A DNA stretch of 64,000 bases from Planctomycetota bacterium (GCA_021413705.1 JAIOPX010000105.1:1-64000), one strand, 5' to 3'. Counted from the first letter of the stretch, positions 17,536 through 26,499 are shown. Made by a program: numbers and translations. Notes: generated by a model from the sequence alone, not told the origin.

Positions 17536-18570
17536 TCAACATTTCACTACTTCTCCACGACCGCCATTCGCACCAGAACCTTCAACTCCTTGTAGCCCGG
17601 GTGCGTCGTCTCGATGATGATCTGGCCCAATTCTTGGGAATCGGCGCCCAACAGATTGACGGGTTTCGCGGTAGCCGGCAATACGACTTTCTTTTGCCGT
17701 CCCCCGGACCACGGTTCCCAGATCCAGCAGCCGTTTCTTGGGATCAAATTTGTTATAGCCGATAAAGGAAACCTCCTCGCTCACATCTCCTGCCAGCGGG
17801 ACCGGGATCGGTTCCTTCTGCAGCGTTGTATTGAGCGACAACCGTTGCATCAACGGTCCCACCGGCAAGCCCGGGCGGGCGACGCACTTCAAACGCACCC
17901 CCGCCTTGGGAGTCGGTTTGAGCTTGGCGAGTTCCTCCGCCGACATGGCCTGATAGGCGAAACCCAATTTATCGGCGAGCTTGCTGTTCTCCCAGGTGTG
18001 CCCTGTAATCTCACACTTGTCGCTTCGGTAGGCCAACAGGTTGGCGGTTACTTCTTTCGTTTCCGAAACGCCTACTTCCTGGAAATTCAAAAAAGGGGGA
18101 TCCATGCGCCACTCGCTCAGCACCATGCCTTCCACGCTCAGAACCAGCGATTGCCGGTTGGGGTCGTTGGTGGGGATGGTGTAGGTTTTTTTGAGTTCGC
18201 CAAAGGCTCCCACAGGACGCCACTCGACGGCTACCTCGGCCGACTCGCCGGGCGGAATCTCCTGCCGCGAGACATTGGCGATGGTGCAAGCACAACTAGC
18301 CAAACCCTGGCCGAGCTTGAGCGTGCCCGGGCCGGCGTTGCGCAGGATGAACGTATGGCGACCGACGTCGGAATTATACATTTCACCAAAATGGTGGACG
18401 GCGTCTTTGATCACGACGCGCGAGGCGGGGCCAATATTCGGCGACAGCGGCAGGGCGGAAACCGCCAGCGTGGGGGTCGTCTGGCTATAACCAAACTCGG
18501 CAATGGCGCTGGCCATGCTGACGGCTAAACCCAGAACAATCGCCAACAGGACTACGAATCCGATGCGCAT
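17536..18570 (-). CDS. DUF1573 protein, first tandem copy, with internal deletion and frameshift
   Basis: The start MRIGFVVLLAIVLGL at 18570 (AGAGG upstream) gives an exported protein with an Ig-like DUF1573 domain (HHFGEMYNSDVGRHTF, ASCACTIANVS, PPGESAEVAVEW). It aligns with the neighbouring copy until GTVVRGTAKE. The C-terminus then leaves frame, while the family end (VVLPATAKP to THPGYKELKVLVRMAVVEK) is encoded in the next frame at 17547-17747. Compared with the neighbour, about 46 residues are missing at the junction (about 17685-17697). Either the gene is damaged or the sequence has an error. Function of DUF1573 proteins is unknown; they often accompany extracytoplasmic redox genes. Confidence 0.75.
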   Translation of the reverse strand: MRIGFVVLLAIVLGLAVSMASAIAEFGYSQTTPTLAVSALPLSPNIGPASRVVIKDAVHHFGEMYNSDVGRHTFILRNAGPGTLKLGQGLASCACTIANVSRQEIPPGESAEVAVEWRPVGAFGELKKTYTIPTNDPNRQSLVLSVEGMVLSEWRMDPPFLNFQEVGVSETKEVTANLLAYRSDKCEITGHTWENSKLADKLGFAYQAMSAEELAKLKPTPKAGVRLKCVARPGLPVGPLMQRLSLNTTLQKEPIPVPLAGDVSEEVSFIGYNKFDPKKRLLDLGTVVRGTAKESRIAGYRETRQSVGRRFPRIGPDHHRDDAPGLQGVEGSGANGGRGEVVKC

Positions 18571-18583
18571 GGGATGAGACCTC

Positions 18584-19756
18584 TTATTTGTTCGGCGCCA
18601 CCACGGCCCCACGCACCAGGATGCGCAGCTCCTTATAGTCAGGATGTGTCGTTCCGATGACGATCTCCCCCATCTCTTCGGGAACGGAACTGAGCCAGGC
18701 TTGTTGCTTGGCGGTTTTCGGCAGCACGATCTTGATCGGAACGAGTGCCGAGTTGCCTCCATAGCCGGACTTGGGCTCACCAAACGTGACCTGCAATTCC
18801 TCGGGGACAACTTTGTTCACCGTGAACTTCGTCGTGTTCCGGTGGGATCCGACCAGGAGCATCGACATATCGATCTCCTTCGACGTTCCCTGCGGCACCG
18901 AGCCCAGATAGAGCAGGTTCATGTCCTGTTTGAAATCGCGAGGGCCCAGCAACGTGATGTCGGCCGTCACATGGCCGTAGATCGGCACGGTGAGCGGTTC
19001 CTTTTTCAGCGATGTTTGAATCGTCACCGTTTGCACCAGCGGCCCGGTGGGCATTCCCTTGCGGGCCACGAACGTCAGTTTGTAACCGGACTTGGGGGTG
19101 GGTTTAATTGCGGTCAATTCTTCGGGAGAGAGGGCTTCATAGATCAAGCCAAAATGCTCGGCCGTCTTCTTGGTTCCCCACTCGTGGCTCAAGATCTCGC
19201 ACTTGTCATTTTTGTAAACCAGCAGATTGGCGGTCGCCTCTTTCGTTTCTTTGGCGCTCATGCCATGGAAGCTGATGTTGGGCGGGTCGAGCCTCCAGGG
19301 CGCCAACACCTGGCCGTGAACGGTGAGCACCACTGATTGCTTGTTCGGATCATTGGTCGGAATGGTGACAGTCTTGGTCAATTCGCCGAAAAAATTGGCG
19401 GGACGCCATTCGACCGTGACTTCGGCGGATTCGCCGGGGGGAACCTGTTGCCGAGATACGCTTGAGATAGTGCAGGAGCAACTTGCGGTACCCTGGCCGA
19501 GAGACAAGGTGCCCGGCCCGGCGTTGGCCAGAATAAACTTGTGGCGGCCGACTTCGGACTGGTCCATTTCGCCGAACTCGTGGATCGGTTCTTTGACCAC
19601 GATCTTGGCCGGTGGACCGGCGTTGGCAGGCAGAGGTACGGCGACCGTCGCCAACGTCGGCAGGGAATTTTCATAACCGAACTCGGCAATCGCACTGGCC
19701 ATGCCGACCGCTAAGCCCAATACGATGGCAAACACGACGACAAATCCAATTCGCAT
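18584..19756 (-). CDS. DUF1573 domain protein, second tandem copy
   Basis: This 390-residue exported protein starts MRIGFVVVFAIVLGLAVGM with GGAGG 7 nt before ATG 19756. The tracked upstream start is not supported. The N-terminal half has the DUF1573 beta-sandwich (HEFGEMDQSEVGRHKF, ASCSCTISSVS, TIPTNDPNKQ). The C-terminal half repeats a related fold ending THPDYKELRILVRGAVV. It is about 70 percent alike in layout to the copy at 17536-18570 and reads into it after 13 bp, so the pair arose by tandem duplication. Likely periplasmic. Confidence 0.85.
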   Translation of the reverse strand: MRIGFVVVFAIVLGLAVGMASAIAEFGYENSLPTLATVAVPLPANAGPPAKIVVKEPIHEFGEMDQSEVGRHKFILANAGPGTLSLGQGTASCSCTISSVSRQQVPPGESAEVTVEWRPANFFGELTKTVTIPTNDPNKQSVVLTVHGQVLAPWRLDPPNISFHGMSAKETKEATANLLVYKNDKCEILSHEWGTKKTAEHFGLIYEALSPEELTAIKPTPKSGYKLTFVARKGMPTGPLVQTVTIQTSLKKEPLTVPIYGHVTADITLLGPRDFKQDMNLLYLGSVPQGTSKEIDMSMLLVGSHRNTTKFTVNKVVPEELQVTFGEPKSGYGGNSALVPIKIVLPKTAKQQAWLSSVPEEMGEIVIGTTHPDYKELRILVRGAVVAPNK

Positions 19757-19845
19757 GGTTTGCACCTCCGAAGGTATCGTGGCCGGCCCCCCTGGGCTGA
19801 TCGAGCGACGATGATGTTTATTGTAGCGGCGGCGGCTTGGGGCCG

Positions 19846-22197
19846 TCAATTCTTGGCCGAAATCAGTTGTTGCATCAATTCCGCCGGCGACTTGTCTTTC
19901 ACCTGCGGATCACCGCTAAGCCGCACATATTTGTAATTCAGCTTGCGATCTTCATATGGGTTGAGCCGGTCTAGACGAAGTGCTTCGGCCGCATTGCGGG
20001 CCGCCTGTTCGTCTTCGCCTGCCAGGTGTTCCGCCCAGGCCAGTTGAGCGCGAAGCAGGCTGCTGGCCGGAAAGCGGTTGACGGCTTCGAGATAGGCGTT
20101 CGCAGCGCGTTGAGCCAACTCGGGATTCTCAAACTTGCGATAGGCCAGCAGGAACCAATCGCCTGAAAGTTTGTGGGCGTCTGCTGAAGCATGGGCCAGC
20201 TTGAGCCAGTTTTCATGGGCCGATTCAAAAGCGTCCTCCCGATCCTCGCTCTGACTTTCCAGCCAGGCGAGCTGGCGCCGCTGCGCCGATTCGCGTTGTG
20301 CGAGGGCGTCCCAAGGGTCAGCCTGCACGGCCTCGTTGAGCCAATGCTGTCCGGTGGCGAGGTATTCCTTTTTCTGGGCGGAAGAATCTTGAGAGGTGGC
20401 GGCCAATCTGTATGCTTCCAACGCCATGTCGAGCGCCATTCGCGATCGAACGACAGGAGACAGGGCAGTCCACTGACAGGCGGCCGCCAGCGCCATTGCC
20501 ACCAGAAACGCCACACCTGCCGCGCCGCGGGAGACGGGGAGCTTCACACTATTGGACTCTGCTTGAGTCAGTCCCAAAGCCACAAGCAGCCACAAGCTGC
20601 CGGCCACTCCGGGATAACTGATGCCGCCAGCCCCCAACAGGTTCAACAACAGCACCGCCGCACCAATCGCCAACAGCTTGGCTGGCAGTCGTCCACGACA
20701 AACCCAGGGCCACAAGCACCAGACAAAAGCCGCACTAAGAACCAGGCCCACGATGATGGCTTCAGGGTCATAGAGTGTTTTGATCACAGGGTTGAAGTAT
20801 TTTGCCAGCAAGTAGGCCAGTGCCATGCCTAGCGCTGCGCCAAGAATTATTGCAAATGTTCCAGCATGGGTGCCTGGGGCAAGTGGGGCGCCGCCCCAGC
20901 CCTCCTGGGGCAGCCCTCCACTCGCCCCAGGCACCCGATCGTTTGCCCCAGGCACCCGATCAGGCCCAGGCACCCGATCGCTCTCTGCAACCATCTGCGA
21001 TTCTGTGTCACGCTTGGCGACACGCAGAAAAAATCCCGCCAGCGCTACGACCAGTGCCACTGTGGCGGGGATGCCGGCCGTGGACAGCATCTCCAAGAGA
21101 AAGTTGTGTGGATCGGAGATCGATTCGCGGTAGTGGGGCTGCATATGCTGCGTGTAGAGATCGCGAAAGTGGCCGGGGCCGCAGCCCAGCAGCCAGTGAT
21201 CGAGGAACAGCCGCCACGTCGCCTGCCAATATTCGAGCCGAACCACGACCGACAATCGCGGCCCGGCCAAGGATGGCCCATGGGTGGTGAGTACGAGCGT
21301 CAGCGCGGCGGCCAGCAGCAAGGCCAGCCCGCCGATCAACCAGCCGCCATACCGGCGCAAGCGCACGCCACCTCCCGTGGCGAGCAGCAGTACCAGCCCA
21401 ACAGCCGCGGCAAGTTGTGCAGTGCGCGAGTGCGTTTGATAGAGGCAGGCCGCCGCCGCCAGCAGCCCGATGGCCAGCGGTCCCACCACTCGCGCCCGCA
21501 ACCGCTCCGATCGAACCGCTCCGGCCGCCACGCCTGTTCCCACAACGAGCCAGGCCGCCAGGAAACCCGCCAATGAATTGGTCATCGCAAAGGACGCTGT
21601 CGGTTCTGAATTGTTGAACCGGGCCAGAAGCTCCTCTCGCACGGTGGCGCTGGCAAAACCCAGGCCTGGTAGCGGGATATTGGGATCGCGGATTTTCGCC
21701 TCGGAAAATTCCTGCCGGTCCCGGGGTAATTCGACCCCAACCTGCCAGCCTGCATAGACCGCTTGGAGGACACAGAGTGTGAGCATGATCGCGACGATGG
21801 CCCGGCACTCAACCGCGGTGCGAACAAGCTGCCGCGCTAGTAAAAAACCAACCCCCAAACCGGTCCATTGCCAGACCATGTTGATCGCCGGCCTCGCTCC
21901 GTAGTGCAGCGATGCAATCGCGGCGAGGGCATGGAAAACGATCAGCGTCACGACGGCCCACTCGACAAGCCCAAAGCGATGGGCGCTCACGCGTCCTGCG
22001 ACTGCCAGCCCGCAGAACGCCACGGCCAGCAACAGTGTCAGCGCCACCAGAGGCAAACCGGCTCCGTCAGGCGCGGCAATGGAATCGGCCGGCAGCAGGA
22101 CGCTTGCCACGATCAGCGCAGAGAGCATCCCCAGCAGCAATGTTCTGGCTCGCTCGGCAGCGGACTGGCTCGTTGGGTTCTTCTGCGTTCGCTTCAA
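19846..22197 (-). CDS. O-antigen ligase/polymerase-like membrane protein
   Basis: This is a multi-pass membrane protein of the O-antigen ligase (Wzy_C) type. Many hydrophobic helices are followed by the conserved large loop RLEYWQATWRLFLDHWLLGCGPGHF with SDPHNF, which join or polymerise lipid-linked glycans outside the membrane. The C-terminal 180 residues are soluble and TPR-like. A repeat-derived segment (three DRVPG units and a Gly/Pro palindrome) is inserted in frame between helices. I place the start at TTG 22197 (GAGG 5 nt upstream), because the tracked ATG 22245 lies inside a REP element. The next gene upstream makes lipid-linked sugar. Confidence 0.85.
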   Translation of the reverse strand: MKRTQKNPTSQSAAERARTLLLGMLSALIVASVLLPADSIAAPDGAGLPLVALTLLLAVAFCGLAVAGRVSAHRFGLVEWAVVTLIVFHALAAIASLHYGARPAINMVWQWTGLGVGFLLARQLVRTAVECRAIVAIMLTLCVLQAVYAGWQVGVELPRDRQEFSEAKIRDPNIPLPGLGFASATVREELLARFNNSEPTASFAMTNSLAGFLAAWLVVGTGVAAGAVRSERLRARVVGPLAIGLLAAAACLYQTHSRTAQLAAAVGLVLLLATGGGVRLRRYGGWLIGGLALLLAAALTLVLTTHGPSLAGPRLSVVVRLEYWQATWRLFLDHWLLGCGPGHFRDLYTQHMQPHYRESISDPHNFLLEMLSTAGIPATVALVVALAGFFLRVAKRDTESQMVAESDRVPGPDRVPGANDRVPGASGGLPQEGWGGAPLAPGTHAGTFAIILGAALGMALAYLLAKYFNPVIKTLYDPEAIIVGLVLSAAFVWCLWPWVCRGRLPAKLLAIGAAVLLLNLLGAGGISYPGVAGSLWLLVALGLTQAESNSVKLPVSRGAAGVAFLVAMALAAACQWTALSPVVRSRMALDMALEAYRLAATSQDSSAQKKEYLATGQHWLNEAVQADPWDALAQRESAQRRQLAWLESQSEDREDAFESAHENWLKLAHASADAHKLSGDWFLLAYRKFENPELAQRAANAYLEAVNRFPASSLLRAQLAWAEHLAGEDEQAARNAAEALRLDRLNPYEDRKLNYKYVRLSGDPQVKDKSPAELMQQLISAKN
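20867..20982. repeat. palindromic/tandem GTGCCTGGGGC element inside a coding region
   Basis: GGGTGCCTGGGGC at 20868 is answered by GCCCCAGGCACCC ending near 20936, with GGGGCGCCGCCCC-type pairing inside. Two further CCCAGGCACCCGATC units follow to 20982. The whole insertion keeps the reading frame of the O-antigen-ligase-like gene. Confidence 0.85.
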
Positions 22198-22214
22198 GTT
22201 GGCCTCGCCGATTC

Positions 22215-22273
22215 GTAGGATGGGCTTCCAGCCCGTCCATTGCATTGAAGCACGGGCTGGAAGCCCATGCTAC
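22215..22273. repeat. REPIN-like pair, GTAGGATGGGC family
   Basis: GTAGGATGGGCTTCCAGCCCGTCC and the inverted AGCACGGGCTGGAAGCCCATGCTAC face each other across 10 bp. The pair fills the gap between the O-antigen-ligase-like and WecA-like genes. A single copy recurs at 40883. Confidence 0.9.
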
Positions 22274-22283
22274 AAATCCTCAG

Positions 22284-23417
22284 TTACTTTTGCCTCCGCC
22301 GACTCTTCAAATCCACCAGGGCTATCGACCCCAACACTGCCGCCACCACCGAGAGCACCACGAATGCGCCTCTGCGATCGACTCGATGCAGCATCAGCGC
22401 CCCCAGTCCGCAGATGAGCGTCGCCACCCAGATCACCACCACGGCCATGGTGCGCGAGAGTCCCAGATCGGTCAGCCGGTGCGAGACGTGGCACCGATCA
22501 GCGCTAAACGGACTGCGCCCCTCGCGTAGCCTTAGTGCGATGACTGTCAGCATATCGTAGAACGGAACGGCCAGCACACACAACGGAGCTAGAATGGCAT
22601 GGTCTGGCAGTCCTGGCCCGGCAAATGTCGCAGAGATCGTTGCCGTTGCCATCAGGAAGCCGACAAAATAGCTTCCTGCGTCCCCCATGAACAACCGTGC
22701 CGGCGGCGCATTGTGCCACAAAAAGCCCAGCAGGGATCCGAGCAGCACCAGCAGCAGCCCACCGACAAATAGTTGTGGCCCATGCGTGACTGGATTCGGC
22801 GCGGTGAGAATCACCGTGGCCAGGATGCCGGCCGCGATGGCCGCGACTCCGGCCGAGAGGCCGTCCATATTGTCGAGCATGTTAAAGGCATTGATGAGCC
22901 CCACGATCCAGATGACGCTCAGAGCGCCGGTGAGCCAGGGGGCGTCAATGAACAGGCTCAACCGCCAGTCCGCGATGACCATGGCTGTGGCCACAATCGT
23001 CTGCACGAGAAGTCGGAACCGCCAGTCGAGCCGTACACGATCGTCCCATAGACCAAGCATGACCAGCACCGCCCCGCCGGCCATAAGCATCCACAGCTTG
23101 CTGGTTTGCCGCAATAGGCCCGACAGGTGGGGCGCTACGAACTGGCGAAGTGCGCCGCTGCCGAGCCAAGCCTCCAGTCGTTGTGGACTTGGATCAGCCG
23201 TGAGGTACCAAAGAACCATTTGCCCGGCAGCCAGCGGGAGCAGCACGCCGAGCCAGATGGCAAGTCCTCCCCCGAGCGGCGTGGGTGATTTGTGTGTCGA
23301 GTGTCCCCCGGGCACGGCTACCAGTCCCCAGCGGACGGCATTGGCGCGAACCACATAGCCGCCGAGCAAGGCTACCAGAAATGCGGGAAGTGCCGAGCCG
23401 ACGATGAGCCAGATCAA
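22284..23417 (-). CDS. WecA/MraY-like undecaprenyl-phosphate sugar-1-phosphate transferase
   Basis: A polytopic enzyme of the glycosyltransferase-4 (MraY/WecA/TagO) superfamily, it loads the first sugar phosphate onto undecaprenyl phosphate in the inner membrane. Motifs seen are STHKSPTPLGGGLA, the DD in LGLWDDRVRLDWR, NAFNMLDNMDGLS, and RLFMGDAGSYFVGF with a later HVSHRL. About 377 residues result from TTG 23417 (AGGA 9 nt upstream). The tracked start at 23609 adds 64 residues translated from a repeat element and is not credible. It lies in tandem with the ligase-like gene, consistent with one surface-glycan pathway. Confidence 0.9.
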   Translation of the reverse strand: MIWLIVGSALPAFLVALLGGYVVRANAVRWGLVAVPGGHSTHKSPTPLGGGLAIWLGVLLPLAAGQMVLWYLTADPSPQRLEAWLGSGALRQFVAPHLSGLLRQTSKLWMLMAGGAVLVMLGLWDDRVRLDWRFRLLVQTIVATAMVIADWRLSLFIDAPWLTGALSVIWIVGLINAFNMLDNMDGLSAGVAAIAAGILATVILTAPNPVTHGPQLFVGGLLLVLLGSLLGFLWHNAPPARLFMGDAGSYFVGFLMATATISATFAGPGLPDHAILAPLCVLAVPFYDMLTVIALRLREGRSPFSADRCHVSHRLTDLGLSRTMAVVVIWVATLICGLGALMLHRVDRRGAFVVLSVVAAVLGSIALVDLKSRRRQK

Positions 23418-23440
23418 GGTTCGTTGTCCTAGTGTCTTCG

Positions 23441-23570
23441 ACCGCTCGCCTTTGGCGAGCGGGGGGCGTAAGCCCCCTGTTTCTTCCCGCTCCGAAGTCA
23501 GCCCCACATTGTCTGGCAGCACGACGCCAACGGCCGGCTTCCGCCGGCGGCTCACACCGACCGCTCGGCT
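23441..23570. repeat. composite element, GCGAGCGGGGGGC...CGACCGCTCG family
   Basis: It begins with CCGCTCGCC-TTT-GGCGAGCGG, then GGGGGC-GTAA-GCCCCC, and ends with the GCCAACGGCCGGCTTCCGCCGG hairpin and GACCGCTCG. The same order recurs at 26848-26955. Half-elements occur at 31733 and 42999. Confidence 0.85.
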
Positions 23571-24109
23571 TTTGCGATTGCCAATTTTCTTTTCAAAGTC
23601 GCTCGACACTCCTCAAAGAATGCCTGGTAATCGTCCCGGCGGTAGTCGGCAAAAGTCCACTCGCGCTGCTGCCAACGTCCGTCTTTGTAATACAGCGTAA
23701 CCTCGGCATAGATTCCCTGTCCAAGGTAGATGCGATGGGCATGGTCCTTGGTCGAGGCCAGCACGAGTTTTCCCAAGCCAATGTAGCCGGGGTCCAGGTT
23801 CAACGGCCGCGGTTCATTGTGACCTGAGACAGCTGCGTACTCCGCCTCCCAGGCATTGGTTTGTCGTTTGATCTCGGCCAGCATGCCCGGATCGACTAGC
23901 CTCTCAAAGGCCCAAAAGGGTTTGAGCAGTTCCGGGCCCATGGAAGGTGTGTAGTACTCGGTCTCGCGGAATTCGAACCGGGGGCTTTCCAGCGCCAGCG
24001 GGCCGAACAAGGCGACAGATCGATCGAGAGCCCATTCGAGGGCTTTTTCGTATCGGCTGAAGGCTGCCAAGAGTAGAAGGACTGATTGTGAGGTATTGAT
24101 GTCGCCCAT
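23552..24109 (-). CDS. DUF4416 family protein
   Basis: The 185-residue product from ATG 24109 has the DUF4416 layout: an N-terminal VLLLLAAFSRYEKALEWAL, ETEYYTPSMGPELLKPFWAF, then GYIGLGKLVLASTKDHAHRIYLGQGIYAEVTLYYKDGRWQ. Family members are cytosolic proteins of unknown function found across Planctomycetes and Deltaproteobacteria. The tracked start 78 bp upstream adds non-conserved residues. The last few codons and stop lie within the composite repeat, so the C-terminus may have been altered by its insertion. Confidence 0.85.
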   Translation of the reverse strand: MGDINTSQSVLLLLAAFSRYEKALEWALDRSVALFGPLALESPRFEFRETEYYTPSMGPELLKPFWAFERLVDPGMLAEIKRQTNAWEAEYAAVSGHNEPRPLNLDPGYIGLGKLVLASTKDHAHRIYLGQGIYAEVTLYYKDGRWQQREWTFADYRRDDYQAFFEECRATLKRKLAIAKAERSV

Positions 24110-24240
24110 GAACGTGGCAACATACCAGATCGGCGTGTGGCACGGAACAATCGCCCCGCTTGATTGCTGCCGCTGCCGAAGCCACAATAACCTCTCCCCT
24201 GCCCCACTCTTTCCCGCCCAAAGTTTCCGAGGATTACAGC

Positions 24241-25638
24241 ATGTCTCGCCTGCCAGTCGCTTGCGTCGTCGTTGGCCTGCTTATTTTTTCCACGCTGACC
24301 CAGGCCGCCGAATTGCGTCGCTCTCCCTACCTCCTGGAAATGAAACCCGATGGCGTGACCATTCGCTGGCGAACTGATCGTTCCAGCCCGCCTCCAGCCC
24401 TGGTGCGCTATGGGTCGGATCCCAACAAACTCGATCAAGCCCTGATGGCCACCGAGCTGCCTGCCGCTTCCAACAATGCCTACGACTGGACCGCCAAGCT
24501 GACCGGGTTGAAGCCCAACACGAAGTATTATTATGCCCTGGACATGGCCGGCGTGACGCTGTGTGGCGGTGACGAGGATTGTTCCTTCATCACGTCGCCG
24601 CCGGTGGGAGAAAAAGCCCCGCTCCGGTTCTGGTGCCTGGGTGATAGCGGTTCGAATCGCCCGCGCGGCCCTAACACAGACGCGGCGCTGAAGGCTCCGG
24701 GGCCAGGCAATCCGTTTCTTGTTCGTAACGGGTTCCTGAAGTTCAATGGAGACAAGCCGATTCGTGGCGGCATCATTCTGCTGGGGGACAACGGCAATCC
24801 CCAGGGAACCGATGTTCAATACCAGACGGCGTTCTTTCAGACGTATCCCAAGATTCTCTCCAAAACGGCCCTCTGGCCCTGTGTAGGCAATCACGACATG
24901 GAGCGGAACGTCTATGGCCGCACTTTCGCCACGGCCAAAGACAGCGCCACTTCGGAATCGACCAACGAAGGCCCCCACTTTCCGTTCTACTACAGCGCCG
25001 ACATCGGCAACGTCCACCTAGTGATCCTCGATCCGTGGTGGACCTGGTGGACGCGCAACACTGACCTGAACCACCGCCCCTGGCGGCAGCAGATGGAATG
25101 GCTCGACAAGGATCTGGCCGCTACCAAACAAGAATGGATCATCCTGGGCGACCATTTTCCCTGCTATGCCGATGGCAACTACAATTCCGACGGCGAAGGC
25201 GGGATGCTCTCGATGCTGCGCAAGGAACTGGTGCCGCTCTGCGATAAGCACGGCGTGGACATGTTTCTGGCAGGGCACGACCATAGCTACCAACGGTCCT
25301 TTCTGATTTCCAAGCATCTTGGAGACGGCAAGACATTCGACCCCAAGCAGCATTTGAAGTTTGCTGGCGATGGTCGCAAGGAGCCAATTGTCAAGCGTTT
25401 TGGACCCGAGAGCGGAACGATCTATGTGGTCCACGGAGCTGGCGGCGGCGGACGGCCGGGTGGCAACTATGCCCTGCCGGCGATGGTGCCGATGCCTGAA
25501 AAGGATGGCAAGGTGCTCCGTGGAATCCAGGGCGCCGGTAGTTTCGTGATTGACGTCGATGGCCTTACGCTCACCTCCTACGCGCTCGATGCCGCGGGCA
25601 ATGTGCTGGATCAGTTCTCGATGCAAAAACAGCGTTGA
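24241..25638 (+). CDS. secreted purple-acid-phosphatase-like metallophosphoesterase
   Basis: The ATG at 24241 (GAGGA 8 nt upstream) gives 465 residues with a signal peptide (VACVVVGLLIFSTLTQAAE). A fibronectin-like purple-acid-phosphatase N-domain follows (RSPYLLEMKPDGVTIRW, LTGLKPNTKYYY). The catalytic domain has LLGDNG, CVGNHDME, GDHFP and FLAGHDHSYQRS, which supply the dinuclear metal ligands. Likely a periplasmic or secreted phosphatase that frees phosphate from organic esters. It is divergent from the DUF4416 gene, with 131 bp between the starts. Confidence 0.9.
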   Translation: MSRLPVACVVVGLLIFSTLTQAAELRRSPYLLEMKPDGVTIRWRTDRSSPPPALVRYGSDPNKLDQALMATELPAASNNAYDWTAKLTGLKPNTKYYYALDMAGVTLCGGDEDCSFITSPPVGEKAPLRFWCLGDSGSNRPRGPNTDAALKAPGPGNPFLVRNGFLKFNGDKPIRGGIILLGDNGNPQGTDVQYQTAFFQTYPKILSKTALWPCVGNHDMERNVYGRTFATAKDSATSESTNEGPHFPFYYSADIGNVHLVILDPWWTWWTRNTDLNHRPWRQQMEWLDKDLAATKQEWIILGDHFPCYADGNYNSDGEGGMLSMLRKELVPLCDKHGVDMFLAGHDHSYQRSFLISKHLGDGKTFDPKQHLKFAGDGRKEPIVKRFGPESGTIYVVHGAGGGGRPGGNYALPAMVPMPEKDGKVLRGIQGAGSFVIDVDGLTLTSYALDAAGNVLDQFSMQKQR

Positions 25639-25743
25639 GCAGAAACTGCGCAGAGCGGATGGCGCGAGCCACCGGTGGCAGTATGCACTGTTTGCGTTGA
25701 ATGATTGAATCGACAAATTCCACTTATCCGCTGCCGTAGTTTA

Positions 25744-25760
25744 CCCTAGAATATCTAGGG
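25744..25760. promoter_or_regulatory. perfect inverted repeat CCCTAGA-ATA-TCTAGGG
   Basis: A 7-bp perfect dyad with a 3-nt centre lies 33 bp before the PAS gene start. Its size and place suit a dimeric regulator's operator. There is no T run for a terminator. Confidence 0.4.
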
Positions 25761-25793
25761 CGAGAGCCTTCCTTCGGCAAGGTATACGAAAGC

Positions 25794-26420
25794 ATGGAAT
25801 GCGTCGATCCAGAATTTGCGACTTTCTTGAGTCCGTTTGTAGAAGCACTAGACCAACATGCCTCCGCGGCCTATGGGCTCTGGCCCGATTTGAGGTTGGC
25901 CTATTTCAATCCAAGTTGGTTCGCGTTTGCGGCGGCGAATGACGGGGAGCCGGACATTTCTTCCCGCTGGCCGTTGGGGGCTTCAATTGCCGATCTGCCC
26001 GCGCCACCCTTGAGCAACTTCTATCGAATATTGTTCGGACGTTGTTTAGCGACGAACTCGCGGCGGGAGTTCGAGTATGACTGCTCCAGTGCCGATGTCG
26101 ATCGCCGATTCCACATGGTCATACGACCTTTGGGGAAGGCTGCCGGACTCTTGATCATCAATACGCTCCGATTGGAGCATCCTCACGATGAGTCGCTGCG
26201 TCCCAAGCACGACGCGATTGAACAGCAATATCGCGATCGCAACGGAATCATTCGCATGTGCATGAACTGCCGCGGCATCAATCGACTCAGCAATCCCGCC
26301 GCCTGGGACTGGGTTCCCGCCTGGGTGCGCGTACTTCCCGACAATGTCAGCCACGGGTTATGTCCCGTGTGCGCCAGTTTCTACATGGCCCAACTCAATG
26401 ATTCCACTGTGAGCATCTGA
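25794..26420 (+). CDS. PAS-like sensory protein with C-terminal Cys-pair motif
   Basis: This 208-residue soluble protein has a PAS-like N-terminal region (residues 20-130, YGLWPDLRLAYFNPSWFAFA through FHMVIRPLGKAAGLLIINTL). Its C-terminal tail carries CMNCRG and, 40 residues on, HGLCPVCASFY. That Cys-pair tail is commonly seen after PAS or kinase modules and may bind metal. No kinase, HTH or enzymatic output domain is present, so it may be a stand-alone sensor or adaptor. The ribosome site is weak (GAAAG). Confidence 0.65.
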   Translation: MECVDPEFATFLSPFVEALDQHASAAYGLWPDLRLAYFNPSWFAFAAANDGEPDISSRWPLGASIADLPAPPLSNFYRILFGRCLATNSRREFEYDCSSADVDRRFHMVIRPLGKAAGLLIINTLRLEHPHDESLRPKHDAIEQQYRDRNGIIRMCMNCRGINRLSNPAAWDWVPAWVRVLPDNVSHGLCPVCASFYMAQLNDSTVSI

Positions 26421-26499
26421 GGGTGCGCGTTATTGGCCTCTCGTTGACATTTTGCTACACTCGGTTGTTTGCTTCCTGTCCAAAAAATGGAGAACTACC

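Noticed and set aside
22198-22245. ATG 22245 start of the O-antigen-ligase-like ORF
   Set aside because: These codons are the translated REP element; a TTG with ribosome site lies after it at 22197.
23418-23609. N-terminal 64 residues of the tracked WecA-like ORF
   Set aside because: They translate the composite repeat and overlap the DUF4416 gene end; the first membrane helix starts after TTG 23417.
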